DNA of 64,000 bases from NCBI RefSeq assembly GCF_035989305.1, contig NZ_CP108514.1:5808501-5872500 (forward strand), given 5' to 3'. Below, in pieces: positions 43,929 through 54,382 of the stretch (position 1 is the stretch's first letter; each line of letters starts with the position of its first letter). The DNA is from Streptomyces sp. NBC_01233. Lineage in GTDB: Bacteria > Actinomycetota > Actinomycetes > Streptomycetales > Streptomycetaceae. The position numbers and the translations under genes were made by a program. The notes beneath the pieces are model-generated. The model made no database searches, was not told the DNA's origin, and saw nothing but the letters and a program-made list of their open reading frames with translations.

Positions 43929-44345
43929 ATGAGTACAGAGGCGGTTCTGCCGGCACACTGGAACGAGTTGTTCGGCGAACCCGCGGCGATGCGGCTCGCT
44001 TCGGCGGACGCCCCCGGCGGCGGCGGCGAGGATCTGGCCCACTCCCGCGGGCCCTGGTCCAAGGCAGCGGACGCGGCCGGCGAGTTGCGCATCACCACCG
44101 CGGAGGGCCTGGGCAAGATGGCCGCCGCTCACGAGGGCGTCGAGGCCGGTACGGCGGGACTCTCCGCCACCGCCGCGCTGGCCGCGGTCCGCGCCTCCTG
44201 GGAGAAGCGCGTGGCCGCCGTACGCGACGAGTGCGGGTCGGTGCAGTCCGCCCTGCTGAACGTCGCGCGGGAGATCGGCGAGATCGACGAGAACAACCGG
44301 CTCAGGTTCTCGTACCTCGTCACGCATCGGGACGCGTCGAAGTGA
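43929..44345 (+). CDS. Small WXG100-like protein, locus 2
   Basis: 138 residues from ATG at 43929. Helical, no signal. It carries two Trp-centred turns (GPWSKAADAAGELR and ASWEKRVAAVRDECG) within a segment of about 100 residues, resembling ESX substrates. GTGA overlap couples it to the following large hydrolase gene. Confidence 0.65.
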   Translation: MSTEAVLPAHWNELFGEPAAMRLASADAPGGGGEDLAHSRGPWSKAADAAGELRITTAEGLGKMAAAHEGVEAGTAGLSATAALAAVRASWEKRVAAVRDECGSVQSALLNVAREIGEIDENNRLRFSYLVTHRDASK

Positions 44346-46237
44346 CCCTGACCTGGCAGCAGTTGCGTGACCTGAAGACCCAGGAGTTCACCGAGGCGGC
44401 AGCGGCGTGGGCCGATGTCGGCGCCCGGGCGGACGCGGGGCGCGACCGGATCAGCGTAGGGATGATCAAGTCGCTGGAGGACCAGAAGGGCGTGTCGGCG
44501 GCGGCGGCGCGCGATCGGCTGAGTCGGGTCGACCGGAACTTCGACTTCATCCACACCGAATGCGGCCTCGTCCGCACCACGCTGAACTCCCTGGCCCACG
44601 AGCTCGCCGAGGAGCAGGTGCGCCTCAGGGCGGCACTGGAGGACGCGTCGGCCCGCGGCTTCACCGTGCATCCGGACGGATCGGTGCAGTACCCGCCCGG
44701 GGGCGAGAACTTCCTGACCAAGGAGCCCGCGCCGGGCGGCTCCGTACGGGGCGTCGACAAGCCGCTGTACCTCCAGGGCGCGGACACCCACCCGCTGGGC
44801 AAGGCGCCGTTCCCCACCAACGCGAACCCCAACCACGGCCTCGCCCAGGAGATCGCCACCCGCATCCTGGACGTGGTGAAGGCAGCCCAGGGCGTGGACT
44901 CCCGCTTCACCCAGGCTCTCCATCGCCTCAAGGCCCCGGAAGGGCTCGACGTCACGGAGGCCACCTGGGCCGACGCGGCGGGCGACGCGGCGGTCGTCCG
45001 GAAGGAGGCGGCGGACTACCTGCGCGACACCATCCCGGCGGACCGGTCCCCGGCGGACCGCCACAGCTGGTGGCAGGGCCTGAGCGACGACCAGCGGGCC
45101 GAGCTCCTGGCCACCTATCCCAATGTGATCGGCAACCTGGACGGGGTCCCGTCCGAGGTCCGGGACGAGGCGAACCGGGACAACCTGCAGCTGCTGATCG
45201 GCAAGCTGTCGGAGCAGAGCGACGAGAAGTCCCAGACCCAGCTGGCGGGCATGCGCTCGATCGACGACCAGCTGCGGAACCCGGGGCCCAAGGACCCGCC
45301 GATGTACCTGCTGGGCATCGGCGACCAGGGCGGAGGCCGGGCCATCGTGGCCTACGGCAACCCCGACACGTCGCGCAACGTTTCCGCGTACGTGCCCGGG
45401 CTCGGCACCGCGCTGGACGCGGAGTTCGCCCGGAACGACCTCAAGCGCGCCCGCGACACCGCCTCGGGCGCCCGGGAGTTCGAGTCGAGCTCGGCCTCGA
45501 TCGTCTGGCTCGGCTACGACGCGCCGCAGCTGCCCGCGGCACGCGTGATCGACAATACGGACGTCATGTTCAAGGAGCACGCCGAGAAGGGTGCGCCCGC
45601 GTACAACCAGTTCATGGCGGGGATCAGTGCCACCAACCAGACCCCCGACCCCCACGTCACGGCCATCGGCCACTCGTACGGGTCGCTGACCGTGGGCCAG
45701 GCGGCGCTGCAGAGCGGCGGGATCCCGGGTGTCGACGACATAGTCCTGGTGGGCAGCCCCGGCACCGGTGCCCAGCGCGCCGAACAGCTGGGGGTGGGCA
45801 AGGACCACGTGTTCGTCGGCGCTGCCGAAAACGACCCCGTGTCCAAGGCCCCGAACAAGGTGGAGTCCGGGGCGATGCTGGTGGGTGGCGGAGCGGGTGC
45901 GGTCGCCGGCGGCGTGGCAGGATCGGTTCTCGGGCCGGTCGGTACGGTGGGCGGAGCGCTCATCGGAGGCGTTGCCGGCGGCGTCCACGGCTTCCTCGTG
46001 GCCGATGCCGTCACCGACGAAAGCCAGAACTACTTCGGTACGGATCCGTCCCACAGGGACTTCGGTGCCAACCGGTTCAAGGTGGACGACGGACCCAGGC
46101 CCATCATCGGGGGCGACGGTCCCATGGACGCCCACTCGAACTACTTCAACCCCACGAAGGACAAAGAGTCCGCGACCAACATCGCGCTGATCGTCGCGGG
46201 GCATGCCCAGGACATCAGCACCGAGGAACCCCGATGA
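44342..46237 (+). CDS. Large alpha/beta-hydrolase (DUF1023-type) WXG-associated protein
   Basis: 631 residues. The N-terminal about 110 residues are helical and WXG-like. After a linker, an alpha/beta-hydrolase fold (about 300-480) shows YLLGIGDQGGGRAIVAYGNP and the nucleophile elbow AIGHSYGSLTVG. These match the DUF1023 family common beside ESX substrates in actinobacteria. Near 520-560 a glycine zipper (GGGAGAVAGGVAGSVLG) suggests membrane insertion. Likely a secreted lipase/esterase-type effector, by inference. Confidence 0.82.
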   Translation: MTLTWQQLRDLKTQEFTEAAAAWADVGARADAGRDRISVGMIKSLEDQKGVSAAAARDRLSRVDRNFDFIHTECGLVRTTLNSLAHELAEEQVRLRAALEDASARGFTVHPDGSVQYPPGGENFLTKEPAPGGSVRGVDKPLYLQGADTHPLGKAPFPTNANPNHGLAQEIATRILDVVKAAQGVDSRFTQALHRLKAPEGLDVTEATWADAAGDAAVVRKEAADYLRDTIPADRSPADRHSWWQGLSDDQRAELLATYPNVIGNLDGVPSEVRDEANRDNLQLLIGKLSEQSDEKSQTQLAGMRSIDDQLRNPGPKDPPMYLLGIGDQGGGRAIVAYGNPDTSRNVSAYVPGLGTALDAEFARNDLKRARDTASGAREFESSSASIVWLGYDAPQLPAARVIDNTDVMFKEHAEKGAPAYNQFMAGISATNQTPDPHVTAIGHSYGSLTVGQAALQSGGIPGVDDIVLVGSPGTGAQRAEQLGVGKDHVFVGAAENDPVSKAPNKVESGAMLVGGGAGAVAGGVAGSVLGPVGTVGGALIGGVAGGVHGFLVADAVTDESQNYFGTDPSHRDFGANRFKVDDGPRPIIGGDGPMDAHSNYFNPTKDKESATNIALIVAGHAQDISTEEPR

Positions 46238-46836
46238 AGCCACCCCGCACCGCAGGCGCACTCCTCGCACTGGCAGCTCTCGTTGCCGGCTGCGGCCCGG
46301 GCGCCGACGACGGATCAGCCAAGAGGAACGAGACCGTGCAGCTGCAGCAGGGCGCCGAGCGCGCCGACGCCATCCTTCAGGAGACCCTGGCAGCCGTACA
46401 GCCGGAACTGAAATGGAACCACGGTCCGTCCTCGGACGCCGGTTGTACGAACGCCCTGGGCAAGACGACGGGCATGGCGGCCGCCGACCGGTCGATCACC
46501 GTCCTGACCATCGTTTCCGAACAGCGCCGGGGTGCCCTGCTGGGCGTCATCGAGCGGGCCTGGAAGGGGCGTGGCTACAAGATCACCAGTGTGCGCAAGA
46601 GTCCGACGTTCCCCGGCATCTACGCCAGCACTCCCGACGGCTACAGCCTGGAGGTCAAGGTCGCCGGTGAGGGGCAGTTCTTCCTGAAGGCGGCCACGCC
46701 CTGCCTGGAGGACACCGGCATCCAGCAGCCCACCTCCAAGCCGAACACCCCGGACCGCCCTGCCCCGTACCCTCCCCGTCCGGACGTTCAGGACGAGTTC
46801 TGGTCCGCCACCACAGCGGCACCGGCGGGCAGTTGA
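46234..46836 (+). CDS. Lipoprotein partner of the hydrolase, locus 2
   Basis: 200 residues from ATG overlapping the hydrolase stop. Lipobox LVAGC at about residue 20. An exported alpha/beta domain of about 140 residues with a disulfide pair candidate (DAGCTNA, ATPCLED) ends in a proline-rich tail. Its place mirrors the 40025 gene of locus 1. It overlaps the convergent 46788 gene by 49 bp. Confidence 0.72.
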   Translation: MKPPRTAGALLALAALVAGCGPGADDGSAKRNETVQLQQGAERADAILQETLAAVQPELKWNHGPSSDAGCTNALGKTTGMAAADRSITVLTIVSEQRRGALLGVIERAWKGRGYKITSVRKSPTFPGIYASTPDGYSLEVKVAGEGQFFLKAATPCLEDTGIQQPTSKPNTPDRPAPYPPRPDVQDEFWSATTAAPAGS

Positions 46837-47522
46837 TCCTCCGCGGGTGACTCCCCGCGGAGCTGGGAGGGTGCCGACGGAGCCGGCAGGCGCGGATCCC
46901 CGCCGCCGGTCAGCGGGGTGCCCGACGGGTAGCGGGCGCAGTCGGCGTGCGCGGCGACTTCGAGGCGGTCGCCGGGGTACGTCGTGAGCGAGAGGGTCCG
47001 GCCGGTGCCGGGGAGTTCGAGGCGCAACTCGGCTTGGTGGAGGTCGGGGGAGTTCGCGTAGTCCGTGACCTTCCAGCCCTGCTGCGTCAGGGCCTTCCGT
47101 ACCCGCTCGAGCGCGGGCTCCGCCTCGGCGCGCGGGACGCCCCGCAGCCCCCATGTGTCGCTCACCGTGACGACGCCGGGGGCTTGCGGCGGGTAGGCGA
47201 TCCCGCGCTCGGACCAGTGGCGCATGCCCCGGAGATGGCAGTCGTGGCCGTCGGCCGCCAGGCCGGCGCCGGGCCAGTCGGCCAGTTCGGCGCGCGGCAG
47301 GCCGAGCGCGGCGTAGGCGGACTGCGTATGGCCCTCCAGCTCCCGGGCCGTGGCGGCGGGATCGGCGACCGGGTACGGAGTTCCGTCCCAGATCGGCGCG
47401 AACCACCGGGCGAACCCCACCACGGCGACCAGGGCCAGCCCGGCAGCCGACGCCGCGCGAATCTTCCGGCGCCGTGCTGGCGCGGGGGCGGGGGTGGTGG
47501 GGTCGTGCGGTCGCCGGGTCAT
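46788..47522 (-). CDS. Single-pass membrane protein, unknown
   Basis: 244 residues from ATG at 47522; a longer start at 47558 looks less likely. A basic cytoplasmic tail, one helix (AASAAGLALVAVVGFARWFA) and an exported domain with two cysteines follow. No family recognised. Its 3' end lies inside the convergent lipoprotein gene. Confidence 0.65.
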   Translation of the reverse strand: MTRRPHDPTTPAPAPARRRKIRAASAAGLALVAVVGFARWFAPIWDGTPYPVADPAATARELEGHTQSAYAALGLPRAELADWPGAGLAADGHDCHLRGMRHWSERGIAYPPQAPGVVTVSDTWGLRGVPRAEAEPALERVRKALTQQGWKVTDYANSPDLHQAELRLELPGTGRTLSLTTYPGDRLEVAAHADCARYPSGTPLTGGGDPRLPAPSAPSQLRGESPAEDQLPAGAAVVADQNSS

Positions 47523-47636
47523 GCCGACAGCTTCCGCCGGGCAGCGGGAGGAGGGCATGAGTAGCCGTACTCAACCGCCGCCCCGACCGTACGCAGGTGC
47601 TCGCCGCGCGCCGCGGAGTGTGCACCGCGCCGCCCG

Positions 47637-48215
47637 CTACGCCTCGTGGTGGGCCTGGGTGATGAGGTCCGTGGCGACCGCCAGGGCTGCCAGGCGGGTC
47701 TCCTCCGGGTCGCCCTCCACGTGCTGCAGGAACATCATTCCGGCGTGCAGGGTGAACAGCGCACTGACGCAGCGGACCTGGTCCTCCAGCGGGCCGTCCT
47801 GCGTGCGGAGCAGTTCCACCAGGGCGAAGAGCCGCTTCTTCACCGTCTCGCCGATGCTCAGCTCGCGCGTGGTCGCCTGGTTCTCCTGCATGAACCGGTA
47901 CAGGGCCGCGCCCGCCGCCATCGCCTCGCTGTAGCGCCGCAGCACCTCGCGCTTGGTCTCCAGGGTGCGCGGCTGCCCCTCCGCCCATGTGATCAGCTCG
48001 TCGATGGGCCGCGTCAGGTCCTCGAAGAGGCTGATGATGATGTCTTCCTTGGTCCTGAAGTGGTAGTACAGCGCCGCCTTCGTGACCTCCAGCCGTTCCG
48101 CGATCTCGCGCAGCGACGTCTTCTCGTACCCCTGCTCGACGAAGAGCTCCAGTGCGACGTCCTGGATGCGCTGACGCGTGTCACCACGGCGCCGCTGCGG
48201 ACTGCTGCTGGACAT
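47637..48215 (-). CDS. TetR-family repressor of the adjacent MFS gene
   Basis: 192 residues. The helix-turn-helix IQDVALELFVEQGYEKTSLR, IAERLEVTKAALYYHFRTKE is canonical. The C-terminal ligand domain is helical. It diverges from a DHA2-type efflux gene, and a large inverted repeat in the gap (48231-48300) is the likely operator. Confidence 0.92.
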   Translation of the reverse strand: MSSSSPQRRRGDTRQRIQDVALELFVEQGYEKTSLREIAERLEVTKAALYYHFRTKEDIIISLFEDLTRPIDELITWAEGQPRTLETKREVLRRYSEAMAAGAALYRFMQENQATTRELSIGETVKKRLFALVELLRTQDGPLEDQVRCVSALFTLHAGMMFLQHVEGDPEETRLAALAVATDLITQAHHEA

Positions 48216-48230
48216 GGCTCTCCCCCATTA

Positions 48231-49961
<1,731 letters not shown>

Positions 49962-50427
49962 ACGAAGACCAACGGGCGGTACCACCGGAACGGTCGGTGG
50001 TGCCGCCCGTCGGCGTGTCCGGGGCCGGGGTGGCGGGCTTCGCCGGGGCCCGGCCGTGGTGAGTCCCGGCACCTTCTGGTCCCCGTCGTGGTGTGCGCCA
50101 TCCGGGGCCCTCGGTGTTCCAGGGGCCGGGGCGGAGGTGCCACGTGGTGAGGGTGGTGGTGAGTCCCGTTCGTCCCTGGCGGTGGCGGACTTGATGAGGG
50201 CCGCGCCGATGCCGTAGTCGAAGCCCTCGATGCGCTCGTCCTCGTACTCCCAGTGGGAGGTGTCATCGTGGCGGCATCCGGCGGGAGTTGGGATGCGGGC
50301 TAAAGTCCCATCAGTCACTTTGGTGTCACCACGTGGAATTTAAGGCCCAATTGACTGGAACTCCTCGGTGGCGATGGACGTCCTGATCCACGGAACGCCC
50401 GCAAAGCGGATGGGGAGTGGACACTTC
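49962..50427. other. Intergenic region with terminator and a short coding-like patch
   Basis: 466 bp without a convincing gene. The terminator (49973-50009) is listed separately. On the minus strand about 50180-50265 encodes a short stretch (ERIEGFDYGIGAALIKSATA) with strongly GC-biased third positions but no clean stop, so it may be a gene remnant. The last 100 bp must hold the NodB gene promoter. Confidence 0.45.
49973..50009 (+). terminator. Terminator of the MFS gene
   Basis: A 15-bp stem (CGGGCGGTACCACCG with CGGTGGTGCCGCCCG, one G-U pair) begins 12 bp after the MFS stop. Confidence 0.8.
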
Positions 50428-51231
50428 ATGAGGTTCTTGACGGGAGAGAGCAAGCGGGGCATTCGGGCCGGTGCCGTCGTCGTGGCCTCGGCCGCCGCCG
50501 TCGCGGCGACCGTGTGGGGGGTGGCGACCCTGGTGGAGCCGGGGAAGGCCGCCACGCAGCAGAACGTGTCCCGGCCGGCGGACTCCGGGGGTGCCGCCGG
50601 GTCGCAGCCGCAGGCGATACCCGAGGACATAGCCCACGCGTCGGAGGCCGGCGGGAACGCCGTCAACATCACCATCGACGACGGCCCCGACCCCCGATGG
50701 ACCCCGAAGGTGCTGGAGGTCCTCCAGCGACACGACGTCAAGGCGACCTTCTGCATGGTCGGGCCGCAGGCCAAGGCCCACCCCGACCTCGTCAAGAAGG
50801 TGGTCGCGGCCGGTCACCGGCTCTGCGACCACACGATGGCGCACGACACCGCCATGGACAAGAAGCCCGTCGCCTACCAGGAGCAGCAGATCCTGGATGC
50901 GAAGAAGCTGATAGAGGAAGCCGCGGGCAGCGGCGCGAAGGTGGAGTACTACCGGGCCCCCGGCGGCGCGTTCACCCCGGACAGCCGGCGCATCGCCGCC
51001 GCGCACGGCATGCGGCCGCTCGGCTGGAACGTCGACACGAAGGACTTCGGCAAGCCGGGCACGGCCGCCATCGTCGACGCCGTCAAGCGCGAGATCGGCA
51101 ACGGTCCGACGGTGCTCTTCCATGACGGCGGCGGCAACCGCGCGCAGACCGTCGACGCCCTCGACCAGGTGCTGGACTGGCTGGGGGAGCAGGGCCGGCC
51201 GACCGGTTTCCCGGTCCGCACCGCTCCCTGA
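50428..51231 (+). CDS. Secreted NodB-type polysaccharide deacetylase
   Basis: 267 residues from ATG at 50428 (GGGGAG upstream). An N-terminal signal or anchor (AGAVVVASAAAVAATVWGVA) precedes the carbohydrate esterase 4 domain: motif 1 ITIDDGPDPRW, motif 2 HTMAHD, motif 3 YYRAPGGAF and VLFHDGGGNRAQT. All metal and catalytic residues are present. It should remove N-acetyl groups from peptidoglycan, chitin or related polymers at the cell surface. Confidence 0.92.
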   Translation: MRFLTGESKRGIRAGAVVVASAAAVAATVWGVATLVEPGKAATQQNVSRPADSGGAAGSQPQAIPEDIAHASEAGGNAVNITIDDGPDPRWTPKVLEVLQRHDVKATFCMVGPQAKAHPDLVKKVVAAGHRLCDHTMAHDTAMDKKPVAYQEQQILDAKKLIEEAAGSGAKVEYYRAPGGAFTPDSRRIAAAHGMRPLGWNVDTKDFGKPGTAAIVDAVKREIGNGPTVLFHDGGGNRAQTVDALDQVLDWLGEQGRPTGFPVRTAP

Positions 51232-51328
51232 CACGCCGTCCGCCCGGCGAACGGGTGAGGGTCGACCGCGCGGACCCGCCCGCGTTGTTCCCTGGTCGGA
51301 CGCACGTACGCACCCTCAGGAGGCTCCT

Positions 51329-51655
51329 GTGGCCATCGCCCCCGGCGAACTGTCCGACCCCGCGGTCGGCGCCCTCGTCGCCGCCGTCAACGCGCACGAC
51401 AAGGACGCCTTCCTCGCGCTCCTGACCCCCGACGCGACCATGTCCGACGACGGCTCCGACCGCGACCTCCACGAGTGGATCGACCGGGAGATCTTCGACT
51501 CCGGCGGTCACATGGACGTCCAGTCCGAATCCGACGGCGGCCGCGCCCTCCTCGTCAGCTACCGCAACGACACCTGGGGCGAGATGCGCACCGCCTGGCG
51601 CTTCACCGTCACCCCGGGCGGCATGGTCAGTCGTTTCGAGACCGGTCAGGCCTGA
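51329..51655 (+). CDS. NTF2-like protein
   Basis: 108 residues from GTG at 51329 with CAGGAGG upstream. The pattern ALVAAVNAHDKDAFLALLTP, DATMSDDGSDRDLHEWIDRE fits the SnoaL-like/NTF2 fold. Ligand unknown. Appears monocistronic. Confidence 0.78.
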   Translation: MAIAPGELSDPAVGALVAAVNAHDKDAFLALLTPDATMSDDGSDRDLHEWIDREIFDSGGHMDVQSESDGGRALLVSYRNDTWGEMRTAWRFTVTPGGMVSRFETGQA

Positions 51656-51839
51656 GGCCTGCCGACCGCCGCGCCGTGCCCGGTACCGCCGCCGTCGGGT
51701 GCTCGTTCTCCGGTGCCACCCCGCCCGGGAAGCCGAAGCGGCGGCGCGTGCAGCCGTACGCGAGGCCCCGGTGCTCCCGTACGGGTGAAAGCCGGCCCGG
51801 CGTCGTTCCGGCCCGCCGCAGGGCCCCGTTGGGCCGGGC

Positions 51840-52463
51840 ATGAAGCGCACCCGCATCGCCGCTCTCGCCCTCGCCACCGCCGCGGCGGCCCTCGCCCCCG
51901 TCCTCGGCCAGCCGGCCACCGCCGCGGAGACGCCGTACCTCCAGGACCCGGCAGGCGGCGAGAAGGGCATGAAGTCGATGTGGACCAAGGACGAGATGCA
52001 CAAGGTGGAGGGGCAGTTCCGCTTCTACCCGGGGGTCCAGTACAAGACGGTCACCCGCCCCGGCCCCTCGGCCGCGCCGGACCACGAGCACCAGGTCGCC
52101 GACCCCGAGACGCTGGCGTGGCTGCCCTCGTACGAGTTCGCCTGGTCGGTGTCGGACTCCACGGTGGTGAAGAAGGCGTTGACGGTCAAGGAGGGCTCGC
52201 ACCCGATCGTCGTGCGCGCCGTGCTGCGGACGGCCAAGGGGGCCGAGGTGGCGGAGGTGCACAGGGAGCTGACGGGCAAGCCGGCGACCGGGCGGGAGAA
52301 GGTCGCGGGCACCAAGCGGATCGCGTGCGACACCGGTGAGTACGCGGTGGAGTGGTCGGTCACGCGCTCGGGCTACGGGACGCTCACGGGCACCCTGCGC
52401 TGGAACTCCAGCTGCGAGCAGTACCGGACGGCGTTCGCTTCGCACCACGGACAGCAGCGCTGA
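51840..52463 (+). CDS. Secreted protein of unknown function
   Basis: 207 residues. Signal peptide with a TAAE-type cleavage site near residue 29. The mature part is beta-rich with two cysteines (RIACDTG, NSSCEQY) and no recognised domain. GTLTGTLRWNSS near the end suggests a beta-sandwich. Confidence 0.65.
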   Translation: MKRTRIAALALATAAAALAPVLGQPATAAETPYLQDPAGGEKGMKSMWTKDEMHKVEGQFRFYPGVQYKTVTRPGPSAAPDHEHQVADPETLAWLPSYEFAWSVSDSTVVKKALTVKEGSHPIVVRAVLRTAKGAEVAEVHRELTGKPATGREKVAGTKRIACDTGEYAVEWSVTRSGYGTLTGTLRWNSSCEQYRTAFASHHGQQR

Positions 52464-52680
52464 CGGGTGGGGCCGGCCGCCCCGCGCACCTTGTGAGTGC
52501 TCGGCGGGCGACTGGGCCGCGGCCTTGGATCAAGTGCCGTAATGGCCATGGTGCCGCACGGGGTGCTCTGCGGCAGGTGCGAAAGTCCCGTGTCGAGGAA
52601 CTTTCAGCATGATCTAGCGAGGAACCCCGGGCCTTCAGGCCCGGGAGGAATCGCTTCTCTGGACTGCTCTGACCCGCAGG

Positions 52681-53109
52681 CTAACGCGGACGTTTCTGCT
52701 GCTCGATGTACTCCTTGATGATTGCCAGCGGTGCGCCGCCGCAGGACGCCGCGAAGTAGGACGGAGACCAGAAGTGATCTCCCCACAGGTACTTGCGGAT
52801 GTGGTCGGGGAACTCCTGCCGGAGCCTGCGGGCTGATACGCCCTTGAGGGAGCCGACCAGGCGGGACAGGGCGACCTTCGGCGGGTAGTGCACGAGGAGG
52901 TGCACGTGGTCGTGCTCGCCGTTGAACTCGACCAGTTCGGTCTCGAAGTCGGCACAGACGGCCCGCATGACTTCTTCGCAGCGCGTCAGGATCTCGTCCG
53001 TGAACGGGCCGCGCCGATACTTTGGTGTGAAGACCAAGTGTGCATGGAGGCTGTAGACGACGGTTCTACCCCTACGAGTGTTGGGGTTTGGCTCCCAGCG
53101 TGGTGACAT
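52681..53109 (-). CDS. tnpA: IS200/IS605 TnpA (Y1 HUH transposase)
   Basis: 142 residues, normal length. The HUH motif HDHVHLLVH and the C-terminal catalytic Tyr region KEYIEQQ are intact, as is VFTPKYRRGPF near the start. TnpA excises and inserts the element as single-stranded DNA using the terminal hairpins. It starts 17 bp from the divergent tnpB. It is the only Y1 transposase in the window and could also act on the IscB cassette. Confidence 0.93.
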   Translation of the reverse strand: MSPRWEPNPNTRRGRTVVYSLHAHLVFTPKYRRGPFTDEILTRCEEVMRAVCADFETELVEFNGEHDHVHLLVHYPPKVALSRLVGSLKGVSARRLRQEFPDHIRKYLWGDHFWSPSYFAASCGGAPLAIIKEYIEQQKRPR

Positions 53110-53126
53110 AGACCAATGCTACGATC

Positions 53127-54290
53127 ATGGGTGTGAAGATCGTGGCGCAGGTGAAGCTGTTGCCGGAGGCCGAGCAGGCCACCGCGCTGCGCTCCACCCT
53201 GCGCACGGTCAACGAGGCCGCGTGCTGGGTGTCCGGTGTGGCGTTCGAGCACGGTGTGCCGCGTGAGTACGAGCTGCGCAAGCACACCTACGCCGAGTTG
53301 AAGGCGCGCGGGCTCGGGGCGCAAGCCGCTCAGCACGTCATCAAGAAGACCCGTGACGCCTACACCACGTTGAAGGCGAACATCACGGCCGGGAACCTGG
53401 GCAAGCCGGGATCGAAGCACAGGGTCAAGGCGGAGTCGAAGCCGATCACGTTCCGGCCCCAGGCCGCGCAGCCGTACGACGACCGGTGTTTGAGTTGGCA
53501 GTACGACGCCGGAACCGTGTCGATCTGGACGACGGCCGGACGGCTCAAAAGCGTTCGCTTCGCCTGCTCCCCGGACGCGCTCAAGATGCTCCGCGAGCAC
53601 CGCAAGGGCGAGTCCGACCTGATCGAACGCGACGGCGTGTTCTACCTGATCGCCGTCTGCGACATCCCCGAGGCCGAGCAGTACGAGCCTGACGGGTTCA
53701 TCGGAGTCGACCTCGGCATCGCCAACATCGCCACCACCTCCACCGGCTACCGGGCCGCCGGTCGCGGCTTGAACCGGCACCGGAAACGACAGCTCGATCT
53801 GCGCAGGAAGTTGCAGGCCAAGGGCACCAAGTCCGCGAAGCGCCTCCTCAAGAAGCGCTCCCGCAAGGAAGCCCGGCACACCGCCAACGTCAACCACATC
53901 GTCTCCAAGACCATCGTCACCACCGCTGAACGCACCGGCTCCGGTATCGCCCTGGAAGACCTCACGGGCATCCGAAGCCGGGTACGGCTCCGCAAGGACC
54001 AGCGGACCTCCCTGCACTCGTGGAGCTTCCACCAGCTCGCCGCCTTCGTTGAGTACAAGGCGAAGCGGGCCGGGGTGCCGCTGGTGTACGTCGATCCGGC
54101 GTACACCAGCCGGCAATGCTCCGAGTGCGGCCACATCGACCGGCGCAACCGCGCCGATCAAGCGACGTTCGCGTGCCGGTCCTGCGGGGCCCTCATGCAC
54201 GCGGACGACAACGCGTCCCACAACATCCGCCGCAAGGGCGAGACCGTGTGGACAGCGGGGCGTGAGTCACGCGTCCCTGCCACCCCATAG
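53127..54290 (+). CDS. tnpB: RNA-guided endonuclease TnpB
   Basis: 387 residues. The RuvC triad is visible as D195 (IGVDLGIANIATT), E277 (GIALEDLTGI) and D360 (HADDNASHNI). The zinc finger CSECGHIDRRN...CRSCG lies between the last two. All key residues are present. TnpB uses a right-end RNA (reRNA) to cut DNA at the element's empty site and so favours its retention. Confidence 0.94.
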   Translation: MGVKIVAQVKLLPEAEQATALRSTLRTVNEAACWVSGVAFEHGVPREYELRKHTYAELKARGLGAQAAQHVIKKTRDAYTTLKANITAGNLGKPGSKHRVKAESKPITFRPQAAQPYDDRCLSWQYDAGTVSIWTTAGRLKSVRFACSPDALKMLREHRKGESDLIERDGVFYLIAVCDIPEAEQYEPDGFIGVDLGIANIATTSTGYRAAGRGLNRHRKRQLDLRRKLQAKGTKSAKRLLKKRSRKEARHTANVNHIVSKTIVTTAERTGSGIALEDLTGIRSRVRLRKDQRTSLHSWSFHQLAAFVEYKAKRAGVPLVYVDPAYTSRQCSECGHIDRRNRADQATFACRSCGALMHADDNASHNIRRKGETVWTAGRESRVPATP

Positions 54291-54382
54291 GGGTGTCTGG
54301 ACGGAGGAGCCAACCCAGCAGCCAGTTGGGCGCTACCTCCAAGCCCGGCCCTTCAGGACCGGGTCAAGTTGACTGCTTCTTG
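54291..54382 (+). ncRNA. 3' part of the TnpB reRNA and its guide (predicted)
   Basis: In this family the reRNA covers the 3' end of tnpB and the right end, and the guide is the first about 16 bases beyond it. Here the right-end hairpin is at 54344-54363. The predicted guide begins at about 54367, inside the 3' end of the sugar-binding protein gene. The 5' part of the RNA probably lies within tnpB. Confidence 0.55.

Larger units (their letters stand above)
52617..54366. mobile_element. Complete IS200/IS605-family element with divergent tnpA and tnpB
   Basis: About 1.75 kb. Matching subterminal hairpins occur at the left (52626-52645, CCCGGGCCTTCAGGCCCGGG) and right (54344-54363, CCCGGCCCTTCAGGACCGGG), both with a TTCA loop and the same orientation, as Y1 transposases require. 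The right end finishes TCAA, next to the stop codon of the sugar-binding protein gene. The left boundary is approximate. Confidence 0.82.

Noticed and set aside
44129..46270. Minus-strand frame of about 713 codons
   Set aside because: Antisense to the DUF1023 hydrolase gene, whose catalytic motifs and overlaps are convincing.
52464..52616. Possible degraded tnpB tail upstream of the IS200/IS605 element
   Set aside because: A CGRC motif and hairpin-like end are suggestive, but the similarity is too short to support a second element.
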